The position numbers and the translations under genes were made by a program. The notes beneath the pieces were generated by a model. That model ran no database searches, was not told the origin of the DNA, and was given only the letters and a program-made list of their open reading frames with translations. From assembly GCA_023391875.1 (NCBI GenBank), contig JAEWAB010000001.1, positions 62,001 through 126,000 on the forward strand: a DNA stretch of 64,000 nt, read 5' to 3'. Of the stretch, positions 35,971 to 44,164 are shown one piece after another. Each line of letters starts with the position of its first letter. Positions within the stretch are counted from its first letter, which is position 1. This DNA comes from Bacillota bacterium. Its GTDB lineage: Bacteria; Bacillota; Clostridia; Oscillospirales; Ruminococcaceae.

Positions 35971-36897
35971 TTATTGCTGAAAGCTTTGCACGGCAGAGAT
36001 AAAAAGCTTCACAAACGCCTCTCGGTCAACCTCAAACGCCACCTTGGCATTACTGGGTAGACCGGTCATATGCTTATAATCCACCACCGTACAGCCTCTG
36101 GAGAGTTCTCCTTTGGTTTCGACCTCTACATGACAATCTTTTGTGGTAAAGAGCGATGGCTGCATAACATAGGCTACCGCGCACAGATCGTGCATGTTTA
36201 CCACCGAAAGGCCGATAGAGTGATGAAAGTCCATGTAATAATCGAGCATATCGGCAATCAGGGTTGAAACACGGGCACCGATGCCCCGAATGGCCTCGAT
36301 ATCGGCGGGCGTAAAAAAGGCTCGGGTGGTGACGTCCAGCCCATGCATTACGATAGGTACGCCCGCGCGGAATACGGCGCTGGCCGCCTCGGGGTCTACA
36401 TAGATATTAAACTCGGCAGACGGGCTTTGGTTGCCCCCAAAGCAGGCTCCCCCCATCAGCGAGATGTACTCTATGCGGCTTTTCAGTAATGGATAGGCGG
36501 TTAAAAATGCTGCGATGTTGGTAAGCGGGCCGGTTGCTATGATGACCACAGGCGTGCTGCTTTCCTCCGTTACGCGGCGCATAAGCTCTACGGCGCTACA
36601 CTCGCAGGGCGGGAAGGCGCCGGGCAAAACCCTGCCTGCAAGCCCCTCGTTGCCATGCACCTCGGGTGCCGTCACAAGCGGGCGCAACAGCGGCCCCGGC
36701 GCACCCGCCGCAACAGCGGTTTGTTTGCCCAAAAAGCTGAGTAGGCCTATCGCGTTGTTGAGGGTTTCCTTAAGCTCTTGGTTGCCACCTGCAACCGTAA
36801 CAGCCCGAATGTCCAGCTCCTTGCTGTAAAAGGCCAGCAAAAGCGCCAGTGCATCGTCTATTCCGGGGTCACAGTCGAAGATAATGGTTTTAGGCAT
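35971..36897 (-). CDS. Nucleoside hydrolase (inosine-uridine-preferring family), copy 2
   Basis: This 308-aa paralogue has IIFDCDPGIDDALALLL (about 5-21), ISLMGGACFGGNQS (about 146) and EFNIYVDPEAASAVF (about 165). The Asp ligands are all kept. Two adjacent, diverged copies suggest different nucleoside preference, for example purine versus pyrimidine or ribo- versus deoxyribonucleosides. It lies 27 bp downstream of the transporter permease gene and in the same direction, consistent with uptake followed by hydrolysis. Confidence 0.93.
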   Translation of the reverse strand: MPKTIIFDCDPGIDDALALLLAFYSKELDIRAVTVAGGNQELKETLNNAIGLLSFLGKQTAVAAGAPGPLLRPLVTAPEVHGNEGLAGRVLPGAFPPCECSAVELMRRVTEESSTPVVIIATGPLTNIAAFLTAYPLLKSRIEYISLMGGACFGGNQSPSAEFNIYVDPEAASAVFRAGVPIVMHGLDVTTRAFFTPADIEAIRGIGARVSTLIADMLDYYMDFHHSIGLSVVNMHDLCAVAYVMQPSLFTTKDCHVEVETKGELSRGCTVVDYKHMTGLPSNAKVAFEVDREAFVKLFISAVQSFQQ

Positions 36898-36924
36898 AAT
36901 GAGTTCTCCTTTTTATGCAATGGA

Positions 36925-37884
36925 CTATTGAACGGCAGTAGCTTCGGCCGTGTATTTCGATGCTTTGGCCTTGCGGTTCTTTTTTGCGGCATACTGCACA
37001 GAATAGATGGTAATGCCCAAAAGAGTAACGACGTATGGAATCATCTGTACAAACTGCGCGGGTACGCGCAGCACCTGCAAGGAGTTGGAGAGCGCGTCGG
37101 CGCAGCCGAACAGCAGTGCGGCCGCACAGGTACCCCACGGCGTTACCTGCCCCATAGAGCTTGCGGCCAGCGCGATAAAGCCTCTGCCGGAGGTCATGTT
37201 CGCCGTAAAGCTGTTCATGTAGCCCATCGATAAAAAGGCACCCGCAAACCCCGCGCAAACCCCGCTGATTAACAGCGCCGTGTATCGAACCCTTCTTACA
37301 TCGATGCCCACGGATGTAACGGCGTGTTCGTTCTCGCCCACCGCGCGTATGCGCAGGCCCGTTTGCGTTCTATAGATAAAAACGCTGAACAGTGCAACAA
37401 ATATAAACGCAAGATAGGTTAGGACGTTCTGCCCCGAGATGATTTCTCCCAAGATGGGAATGTCCTTAATAAACGGGATATCCCATTTAGGAAAGCTTAC
37501 ACTCTTAAGCGCCGTAGAAGCGCCTTTGTCGCCCGTAATCATAAATAATGCAAAAACGGTTCCGCCCTTGGCGATGATATTGACTGAAAGGCCGCTTAAT
37601 ATATTGTGCGTTTTAAGGTTTAACGAAAAGTAAGCCAAAATAAGCGCCATCAGCATGCTTATCAAGATGGCGCCCAGCAGCCCAACAATTGCGCTCTGGC
37701 TCCATGCACTGAATACCACGCCCGCAAGGGCTGCGGAAAGCATCATTCCCTCAATGCCGATGTTAACCACGCCGGCTTTTTCTGAAACTACTGCCGCCAT
37801 ACCTGCAAAGATAAGCGGGGTACTTACACGCAGCACGGAATGGGCAAAAGCCGTGGTGAAAACAACACTAAAAAATTGTTCCAT
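36925..37884 (-). CDS. Nucleoside ABC transporter permease (NupQ/BmpB-like)
   Basis: This 319-aa polytopic protein of the BPD_transp_2 family contains GVVNIGIEGMMLSAAL (about 33-48) and the loop RAVGENEHAVTSVGIDVRRV (about 180-199), hallmarks of the second permease of BMP-type nucleoside importers. It overlaps the partner permease gene by one base. With the partner, the ATPase and the BMP lipoprotein it forms a complete purine-nucleoside importer. Confidence 0.92.
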   Translation of the reverse strand: MEQFFSVVFTTAFAHSVLRVSTPLIFAGMAAVVSEKAGVVNIGIEGMMLSAALAGVVFSAWSQSAIVGLLGAILISMLMALILAYFSLNLKTHNILSGLSVNIIAKGGTVFALFMITGDKGASTALKSVSFPKWDIPFIKDIPILGEIISGQNVLTYLAFIFVALFSVFIYRTQTGLRIRAVGENEHAVTSVGIDVRRVRYTALLISGVCAGFAGAFLSMGYMNSFTANMTSGRGFIALAASSMGQVTPWGTCAAALLFGCADALSNSLQVLRVPAQFVQMIPYVVTLLGITIYSVQYAAKKNRKAKASKYTAEATAVQ

Positions 37885-39017
37885 TACGCTTCCTCCTGTT
37901 GCGCTTCTTTGAGTGCCTTCGTGGAATGTACCACCATCTTGTGCTTCCAGCGGGAAAGGAATGCGGCAGCCGTAACCAGCAGCATGACAATGCCCTGTAT
38001 GATATACACCGCTTCGTTTGGTACATCATTGGTTCGCGCCATAATATCGGTTCCCACACGCAGGTAGGCGAGGAAGAATGCGCCAAGCGGTACAAGGGCG
38101 GGATTGTTGGCGGCAAGAATGGCAACTGTCATACCGTCAAAGCCATAGCCGGGGGTATCCTGCCACTGAAAACGGTCATACATGCCAAGAATCTCGGCTG
38201 TTCCACCCATACCCGCAATGGCGCCGCCAATCACCTGGCACATGAATATAACCATAAAGGTGTTGATGCCCGAGTATTCGGCGAACTGCTTGTTGCTGCC
38301 GGTCATGCGAATGGCATAGCCCCATTTGGTTTTATAAAGAAGTATCGTTACCACAACCACCATCGCGAGTGCGATGATAAGCCCAAGATGAATCTTGGTA
38401 CCCTTCACAAAGCGGAGAAGCCTTGCCGAATCAGGAATCGAGAAGGACGCGAGAAAGCCGGAATTCGGGTCTCGGATAACATTGAGCAGTATAAACAGCC
38501 CTATGAAAACAAGTACATAGTTAAACATCATCGATACAACAAACTCGTTGGTGTTCCATTTTGCTTTTAGAAAGCCCGGTATTATACCGCACAGACCGCC
38601 TACGATGGTTCCCACAATCAACGCGCCTGCCGGCCCAAGTGAAGCGCCGATGCCGGTGTTCAGCACAAAGGTAACCGCTATTAAAGAGCCGAAAAAGAAT
38701 CCGCCGTCACCAATCAGGCTAAACTGCTTTGCCTGAAACATAACGCAGGCAGCAAGCCCCGTAAAGATGAGCGGTATTGCGGTTTCCACCACATTGCCCA
38801 TTCTTCGCACCGAGGTAAACGGCCCGCCGATGAATGCCGCCAGTGCCTTCGTAGGCTCTTTGCTTACCAGCAGGATGATGATAAACACGATACCCAGGGA
38901 AATGAGAATGGCAATGAGGGTGCGAACTACCGAGAAGAGCCTGTTCTGGTTCTTGTTGCTCATAAAGAATGCTTTCATAACCGCCGCCATGCCGGCCGTT
39001 GATTTTTTACCGTTCAT
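37884..39017 (-). CDS. Nucleoside ABC transporter permease (NupP-like)
   Basis: This 377-aa polytopic permease of the BPD_transp_2 family has a long N-terminal cytoplasmic part, about nine hydrophobic segments and the conserved loop RMTGSNKQFAEYSGIN (about 231). The FIGGPFTSVRRMGNVVETAIP stretch (part, about 60) is typical of NupP/YufP. Its start overlaps the ATPase stop by 11 bp. It acts as heterodimer with the permease encoded next. Confidence 0.92.
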   Translation of the reverse strand: MNGKKSTAGMAAVMKAFFMSNKNQNRLFSVVRTLIAILISLGIVFIIILLVSKEPTKALAAFIGGPFTSVRRMGNVVETAIPLIFTGLAACVMFQAKQFSLIGDGGFFFGSLIAVTFVLNTGIGASLGPAGALIVGTIVGGLCGIIPGFLKAKWNTNEFVVSMMFNYVLVFIGLFILLNVIRDPNSGFLASFSIPDSARLLRFVKGTKIHLGLIIALAMVVVVTILLYKTKWGYAIRMTGSNKQFAEYSGINTFMVIFMCQVIGGAIAGMGGTAEILGMYDRFQWQDTPGYGFDGMTVAILAANNPALVPLGAFFLAYLRVGTDIMARTNDVPNEAVYIIQGIVMLLVTAAAFLSRWKHKMVVHSTKALKEAQQEEA

Positions 39018-40566
39018 GCAGAACCCTCCCCGTTATTTCTTCCTTGGGCTGCCGTTTTAAACCGAGCATATAAAAGCCGAGCTCATCCTCGGTAACATCC
39101 TTTGTGTTTTCGAAATAAGCGGCTATCTCGCCACCGTAGAGCACAATGAGATTATCGCTAAGCTCAAGCACCTCGTTTAAATCGGCCGAAACCAGAAGGG
39201 TCGCCGCGCCGTTATCACGTATCTCCACAAGCCGTTTATGTATAAACTCGGTCGCGCCCACGTCCACTCCGCGGGAGGGCTGATTGGCCACCATCACCAC
39301 GGGGCCGCTGGAAAACTCCCTTGCGACAACCACCTTCTGCATATTGCCGCCGGAGAGCATACCGGCTTGTTGGGTTGGTGAATCGCATTTAATCAAAAAA
39401 TTCTTGATAAGCGCTTTGGTTGTACTGCGAATCGCTTTGGATTTTAAAAATGGGCCTACGGAAAATGCCGAATCGTTAAGCTTATCGGAGATCAGATTCT
39501 CTTCTATCGTACCGTCGCTGGCCATACCCATTGCAATGCGATCCTCCGGGATATGTGACACGCCGCATGCACGAATTTTTCTAATCGACAGCGTGTTAGC
39601 CTTTTTACCGTTTATAAGCACCGTTCCCGAAGTGATGCGTCGCAAGCCGGTAATGCACTCCACAAGCTCCAACTGGCCGTTACCTTCAACACCGGCCACG
39701 CCAAGAATCTCACCGCGGCGTATACTCAGGCTAAGGTCTTTAAGCATATATTTGCCTTCTTCGTTCACACAGTTAAGGTTACGGATTTCAAGCGCCTTCT
39801 TCTTGGGCTTGGCAGGGGCTTTTTCAATGGTTTTCACCACATCCCGCCCAACCATCAGCTTTGAAATATCCGTTTCCTCCATGGTGGAAACATCATATAC
39901 GCCAATACTGCGCCCGTTTTTCATGATCGTGATCCGGTCACAGATCTGCTTGATCTCCTTGAGCTTGTGTGAGATAAAGATAATGGTGTGGCCAGCCTCC
40001 TTAAAAAGCTTAAGCTCTTTAAATAACTCGTCCGTTTCTTGCGGGGTAAGCACCGCGGTTGGCTCGTCGAGGATTAATATCTTTGCGCCGCGCGCAAGCG
40101 CTTTTAGAATCTCTACCTTCTGCTTGATGCCTATTGGAATATCGGCAATCTTTGCGCTGGGGTTTACCGCAAAGTTATACTTTTGCGCAAGCTCCTTGGT
40201 TCGCTTGACCGCCGTTTCTTTATCAAAAAAACCGTTCTTTTTCGGTTCCATTCCCAAAAATATGTTCTCGGCTACCGTCAGCGAGGGAACAAGCATAAAG
40301 TGCTGGTGCACCATGCCTATACCATACCCAATTGCCTCAGTAGGAGACGCAATGGTAATCTTTTGCCCATTAAGGTATATTTCGCCCTCCTCCGGCTGAA
40401 ACTCACCGAACAATATATTCATGAGCGTTGATTTGCCCGCTCCGTTTTCCCCCATCAGTGCGTGGATTTCTCCGGCCTTAACTGAAAAATCAACATCCTT
40501 GTTTGCCATAATGCCGTTTGGGTATATCTTAGTAATTCCAACCATCTTTAAAACATCGTCATTCAA
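39007..40566 (-). CDS. Nucleoside ABC transporter ATP-binding protein (NupO-like, duplicated ATPase)
   Basis: This 519-aa protein has two ATPase domains. The first has Walker A GENGAGKSTLMN (about 37-48), signature-equivalent PIGIKQKVEILKAL (about 143) and Walker B ILILDEPTAVL (about 160). The second has a degenerate Walker A GVEGNGQLELVE (about 292) and signature LSGGNMQKVVVAREF (about 405). Such asymmetry is normal for sugar/nucleoside RbsA-type ATPases. A hairpin at 40633-40677 separates it from the lipoprotein gene. Confidence 0.94.
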   Translation of the reverse strand: MNDDVLKMVGITKIYPNGIMANKDVDFSVKAGEIHALMGENGAGKSTLMNILFGEFQPEEGEIYLNGQKITIASPTEAIGYGIGMVHQHFMLVPSLTVAENIFLGMEPKKNGFFDKETAVKRTKELAQKYNFAVNPSAKIADIPIGIKQKVEILKALARGAKILILDEPTAVLTPQETDELFKELKLFKEAGHTIIFISHKLKEIKQICDRITIMKNGRSIGVYDVSTMEETDISKLMVGRDVVKTIEKAPAKPKKKALEIRNLNCVNEEGKYMLKDLSLSIRRGEILGVAGVEGNGQLELVECITGLRRITSGTVLINGKKANTLSIRKIRACGVSHIPEDRIAMGMASDGTIEENLISDKLNDSAFSVGPFLKSKAIRSTTKALIKNFLIKCDSPTQQAGMLSGGNMQKVVVAREFSSGPVVMVANQPSRGVDVGATEFIHKRLVEIRDNGAATLLVSADLNEVLELSDNLIVLYGGEIAAYFENTKDVTEDELGFYMLGLKRQPKEEITGRVLHER

Positions 40567-40632
40567 GGTGATTCACCCCGGCTTCTATGATATTTTGGTT
40601 TTGACCGTATGTCGGGAACATTTGTGAAAAAT

Positions 40633-40677
40633 GAATACCGCCCCCTGCGGTACCAACACCACAGGGGGAGTGTATTC
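40633..40677 (-). terminator. Intercistronic stem-loop between BMP lipoprotein and ATPase genes
   Basis: GAATAC plus CCCCCTG on one side and CAGGGGG plus GTATTC on the other form a long stem (40633-40677). On the minus strand it is followed by ATTTTTC, so partial termination is expected. This would give more lipoprotein mRNA than permease mRNA, a usual arrangement for binding-protein operons. Confidence 0.65.
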
Positions 40678-40686
40678 AGATAACAC

Positions 40687-41829
40687 TTAAGGCTTTACAG
40701 CATCGATAATGGCTGTGATTTCACTGGTCTCTTTGCCGAATGCGGTGGATACTTTGATCTCGCCGGAGATGATCTTTGCAGCAGCTGCAGTAATCTCATC
40801 TCTTACATCCGCAGGAACGATTTCCTGATAATACTTGTTATCGCTTAAGCCTACCGCTTCTTCAGCAAGGCCAAGGGTTTCGGCTGTACCCCATTTGAGG
40901 GTGCCGGCGTTGATCATATCAAAGGCTCTCACGAGGGAGTTGTCCACCCTCTTCATGACGGAGGCGGGAATCTGCTTGGATTTATCGGGGTCTGAACCAT
41001 CGAAGATCATGGCTTGGTCGGAGTCTACGCCGATAGCGAATTTGCCCTGTTCCTTGGCCGCGTCAAGCGTGCCCAGGCCCGCTGCGCCCGCTGCGGTGAA
41101 CACGATGTCTATACCCTGGTTGTACTGCGCGAGCGCCATTTCTTTGCACTTTGCACTGTCGGTATAGCTGCCGATATAAGCAGCGGAAACCTTAATGTCC
41201 TTGTTTATGTATTGAGCACCTTCAATATAGCCAAGCAGGAAGTCGTTGATTACTGCGCCGTCCGCGCCGCCGAGGAAGCCAAGCTTGCCAGTTTTGGAAA
41301 GTTTGGCACCCATCATGCCTGCGAGGAAGGAGGCCTCGTTCTGCTTGTAGTTGATGCTGTATACGTTGGAGTAATCAGCTTTGGTGTAATCTACTGCAGC
41401 GTCGAAGATGATGTATTTCTTATCGGGGAAATCTTTTGCAACGTTCTCAAACGGCTCTTGCAGCATCCAGCCGCTGCCGATGATAATGTCATAGTCGCCT
41501 TCAGATGCATCCAACACGTTGGTTTCGTACTTAGAGGAATCGGCGCCCATTTCGATAACCTTTACTTCAGTGCCGTATTTTTGAGTAACGGCCTGCATGC
41601 CGGCATTGGAAGAGTCGAGGAACGACATGTCGCCTAAGTTACCGGAGAGCAGCAGGGCTACCTTTAAGGGTTCTGTGGCAGGTGCTTCCCCTGAAGGTGC
41701 CTCGGAAGCGGCCTCGGAAGAAGCGGGAGCAGGCGCGGAAGATGCTGCCGCGGCACCACCGGAGCAACCCGTGAGGGCTACGGAAAGCGCCATGATAGCT
41801 GCCAAAATGATTGAAACAGTTTTTCTCAT
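40687..41829 (-). CDS. BMP-family nucleoside-binding lipoprotein
   Basis: This 380-aa protein starts MRKTVSIILAAIMALSVAL and has lipobox LTGC (Cys about 22), an Ala/Ser/Glu/Pro-rich linker (about 25-55) and the Bmp/Med fold (KVALLLSGNLGDMSFLDSS, about 58-76). It binds nucleosides at the outer membrane face for the NupOPQ-like permease. It starts at ATG 41829 behind GGAGG. Its promoter overlaps a palindrome (41861-41884). Confidence 0.93.
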   Translation of the reverse strand: MRKTVSIILAAIMALSVALTGCSGGAAAASSAPAPASSEAASEAPSGEAPATEPLKVALLLSGNLGDMSFLDSSNAGMQAVTQKYGTEVKVIEMGADSSKYETNVLDASEGDYDIIIGSGWMLQEPFENVAKDFPDKKYIIFDAAVDYTKADYSNVYSINYKQNEASFLAGMMGAKLSKTGKLGFLGGADGAVINDFLLGYIEGAQYINKDIKVSAAYIGSYTDSAKCKEMALAQYNQGIDIVFTAAGAAGLGTLDAAKEQGKFAIGVDSDQAMIFDGSDPDKSKQIPASVMKRVDNSLVRAFDMINAGTLKWGTAETLGLAEEAVGLSDNKYYQEIVPADVRDEITAAAAKIISGEIKVSTAFGKETSEITAIIDAVKP

Positions 41830-41857
41830 AATTTTACCTCCAACTTTTTTATCTATG

Positions 41858-41884
41858 ATTATACGGAATGATTAGTTTCCGTAT
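41858..41884 (-). promoter_or_regulatory. -10 element overlapped by an 8+8 bp palindrome upstream of the BMP gene
   Basis: ATACGGAA (41861-41868) and TTCCGTAT (41877-41884) are exact inverted repeats 8 bp apart. On the minus strand the second arm runs into TATAAT (41858-41863), a consensus -10 about 29 bp before the gene start. The placement is that of a repressor operator; the DeoR-type regulator encoded at 43 kb is one candidate binder. Confidence 0.5.
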
Positions 41885-41910
41885 TTACATAAATTGTTAA
41901 GTATCCACAT

Positions 41911-41954
41911 AAAAAAACAAAGGCCCATTTTGTGATTGTAAAATGACGCCTTTG
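41911..41954 (-). terminator. Intrinsic terminator downstream of the BtpA-family gene
   Basis: On the minus strand CAAAGGC...GCCTTTG with an inner CATTTT/AAAATG pairing (41918-41954) is followed by seven T residues (41911-41917). It lies 159 bp after the BtpA-family stop and about 80 bp before the BMP gene. It either ends the upstream transcript or works as an attenuator in the BMP leader. No gene is seen in the rest of the 41830-42112 gap. Confidence 0.75.
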
Positions 41955-42112
41955 TGATTTACAAAAAATTTAATTCATCTATTTATTCCCTCATTGAAGT
42001 GTCGTTAAGACCAACGTAGGGTTGTTTTGAGATTCCATACAGCAGCTTTTTGTTTGCAGTTTGGTTTTCCCCGTAAAATTACGACATTGTATTTTTACAG
42101 ATAGCGCAACGA

Positions 42113-42931
42113 TTAACCTGCCAAACCCTTGCGGAAGCTGCGAACCGTTTTCATAAAGACCGTTACCCGGCTTTCATCAACATATTTTTCAAATATTCCG
42201 TCCTGCTTAAAGGCCGTACCCACTATCGCGCCATCCGCCACCGAAAGCTGGGTGGTTATTGTTTCGTTGGTGCAACCCGTATTGCAGAAGACATATGTAT
42301 CCTTGGCGGCATCCTTTACCTGCTTTAGAATCTGCGTATCGGTTTTGGCACCCGCCGTCATACCGGAAACCAAAAGCGCATCGGGCTTATTGTTAAAGAT
42401 GTTCGTCTTTGCAATATCTATCACATCACGGTTCGTAAGATAGGCCGCTGCCTCGGGGTAGATATTGTAAAGCATTTTCAGGTTATTAAGCCCAAGCTTT
42501 TTCTTGTGGCGCGATATGGCACCCGCGTCGTTATCCCACAGCCCTAAATCGCCTGCGTATACGCCGGACATTACCTCGCGGATAAACAATGCGTTGGTCG
42601 CCGCCGCAAGGTCAATGGAGGCGTATGGATCCCACAGCACGTTTACGCCAAAGGGAATTTTAATATCGCTCTTTAGCTCCCCGATAATTCTTGCCATTGC
42701 CGCCGTCGTAACCGGCTCTACCTTTTTTAAATAAGGAAGCGAGAACTCGTTTGAAAACATCACCGCGTCTACCCCGCCGGATTGCAGAGCAAGAAAGTCC
42801 TTACGCGCCATTTCGGCTACCCAATCCATCCCCTTTGCCTCGTCATACAGATTATCTCCGGGTAAGGCCCTGATATGACACATGGCGATGATCGGTTTCT
42901 CGGTTCCGAATGTTTCTGTTGCCCAATTCAA
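42113..42931 (-). CDS. BtpA/SgcQ-family TIM-barrel protein
   Basis: This 272-aa protein (from TTG 42931) has the BtpA-family opening WATETFGTEKPIIAMCHIRA and GVNVLWDPYASIDLA (about 95). The TTG lies 8 nt after AAAGGGG; the frame extends 9 codons upstream without a ribosome site. BtpA/SgcQ proteins are TIM barrels repeatedly found with sugar or nucleoside catabolic genes; their reaction is not firmly established. Position between a DeoR regulator and a nucleoside importer points to nucleoside-derived sugar metabolism. Confidence 0.83.
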   Translation of the reverse strand: MNWATETFGTEKPIIAMCHIRALPGDNLYDEAKGMDWVAEMARKDFLALQSGGVDAVMFSNEFSLPYLKKVEPVTTAAMARIIGELKSDIKIPFGVNVLWDPYASIDLAAATNALFIREVMSGVYAGDLGLWDNDAGAISRHKKKLGLNNLKMLYNIYPEAAAYLTNRDVIDIAKTNIFNNKPDALLVSGMTAGAKTDTQILKQVKDAAKDTYVFCNTGCTNETITTQLSVADGAIVGTAFKQDGIFEKYVDESRVTVFMKTVRSFRKGLAG

Positions 42932-42974
42932 TTGAAAAACCCCTTTATTTCTATACATTAAGCGCTTGGAAGAG

Positions 42975-43763
42975 TTAAACCAATTCCAGCGCCATACCCC
43001 GCTCCGCCATCTGGCTCACGATTGCCGGCGAAAGCCCGGTATCGCTTATAATCCTATCCACTTCACTGAGGGTGCAAACCCTTTTAAGCGCCGTCTTGCC
43101 AAACTTTGTTTTGTCCGCAAGAAGGATAACCTCTTTCCCGGCATGTACCGCAACGGTTTTAATCTCCGCCTCAATAAAGTTGGCGTTGGAAACCCCGAAC
43201 TCGACATCTACTGCGTCTGCCGAAAGGAATACTTTATCCAGCCGAAGGTTCCTTACAAAGTTCTCGGTAATCGAGCCAATGAGCACATTGAAGCACTCCC
43301 GGCGTACACCTCCGGTTACAATCAACTCAGAGGAGGGATGAAGTACGACGGAGCTCGCAATACATAAATCGTTTGTAATAACAGTAAGGTTCTGCTTCTC
43401 ATGCAGTGCCCGCCCGAGCTGGTAAATCGTTGTTCCGGTATCCAGAAAAATGGTATCACCATTGCTGATGTATCTGGAGGCTGCAACACCGATGCGCTTT
43501 TTTTCTGCCGCCTGCAGCATCGTTTTGTCTTGATACACTCTTTCATAAGAGGTACTGCGTGTTACAATCACTGCACCGCCATGAGTACGCCTGATGGTGC
43601 CCTGCTGTTCAAGCTCAATCAAATCGCGGCGGATGGTTGCTTCGCTTACCTGTTGAAACCCCGCAAGCTCTTTTACCTGAACACTGCCCTTCTCTTCAAT
43701 AAATGCAAGAATTTGCTTCATTCTTTCAGCAGGTATAAACTGTTGCTCCTCAACCACACGCAT
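42975..43763 (-). CDS. DeoR-family transcriptional regulator
   Basis: This 262-aa regulator has an N-terminal HTH (about 10-60, VKELAGFQQVSEATIRRDL) and the DeoR C-terminal sugar-phosphate domain with GDTIFLDTGTTIYQLGR (about 93-109). It starts at ATG 43763 behind AGGAGGC; the open frame runs 42 codons further upstream but overlaps the promoter. It heads the minus-strand nucleoside genes and is divergent from the creatininase gene, so it probably responds to a (deoxy)ribose phosphate and controls both directions. Confidence 0.92.
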   Translation of the reverse strand: MRVVEEQQFIPAERMKQILAFIEEKGSVQVKELAGFQQVSEATIRRDLIELEQQGTIRRTHGGAVIVTRSTSYERVYQDKTMLQAAEKKRIGVAASRYISNGDTIFLDTGTTIYQLGRALHEKQNLTVITNDLCIASSVVLHPSSELIVTGGVRRECFNVLIGSITENFVRNLRLDKVFLSADAVDVEFGVSNANFIEAEIKTVAVHAGKEVILLADKTKFGKTALKRVCTLSEVDRIISDTGLSPAIVSQMAERGMALELV

Positions 43764-43802
43764 ATGCCTCCTGTTTACGATTCTCTTACATTCATTGTTT
43801 AT

Positions 43803-43831
43803 ATTATACGTTTTTCTGCAGAAATCATCAA
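43803..43831 (-). promoter_or_regulatory. Promoter of the DeoR-type regulator gene
   Basis: On the minus strand TTGATG (43826-43831) and TATAAT (43803-43808) are 17 bp apart, about 35 bp before the start codon. A 10-bp inverted repeat arm (ATATTGCACA, 43833-43842) sits just upstream of the -35. Confidence 0.65.
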
Positions 43832-43832
43832 T

Positions 43833-43958
43833 ATATTGCACAGAATTGAAGGGTAATCTGCAAATATTCTCATATAATGTACAAGCCAATTAATATCAGC
43901 GCACAACGATCGGTTTGATTTTTGTGCAATATCACATATTTAGTGTTCATTTAGTGTT
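43833..43958. promoter_or_regulatory. Repeated words in the divergent regulator/creatininase intergenic region
   Basis: ATATTGCACA (43833-43842) and its exact complement TGTGCAATAT (43923-43932) are 80 bp apart. ATTTAGTGTT occurs twice in tandem with an 11-bp period (43938-43947, 43949-43958), one helical turn. These are plausible paired operators for the DeoR-type regulator. No gene is visible in the 43764-44164 gap. Confidence 0.45.
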
Positions 43959-44050
43959 TAATCATTCATAGACCGTGCTCATTTTCTCAAAAAATAACCA
44001 TATCGCTTGAGTTTATTTGCTCGGTTACCGTTACTTTGCACTGCTAAACG

Positions 44051-44079
44051 TTGACTGCATCATTTTTGCATGCTAGTAT
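44051..44079 (+). promoter_or_regulatory. Promoter of the creatininase-family gene
   Basis: TTGACT (44051-44056) and TAGTAT (44074-44079) are separated by 17 bp. Initiation near 44086 leaves an ~80-nt leader before the GTG start at 44165 and rules out the longer upstream reading of that gene. Confidence 0.7.
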
Positions 44080-44164
44080 AGGTTCATACGATAACGGCGT
44101 CGTTTTATCAGGGCAACCGGGTAAAGCGGCGTTTGTTTTTACAATGTTGAAAGGCGGAATAACA

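Noticed and set aside
41830..42112. Riboswitch ahead of the BMP lipoprotein gene
   Set aside because: A terminator is present, but I found no competing antiterminator helix or known aptamer words; it is equally explained as the end of the upstream transcript.
44051..44164. Longer N-terminus for the creatininase-family protein beginning at 44051
   Set aside because: The first bases are the -35 element of a good promoter and conserved family sequence begins only after the GTG at 44165.
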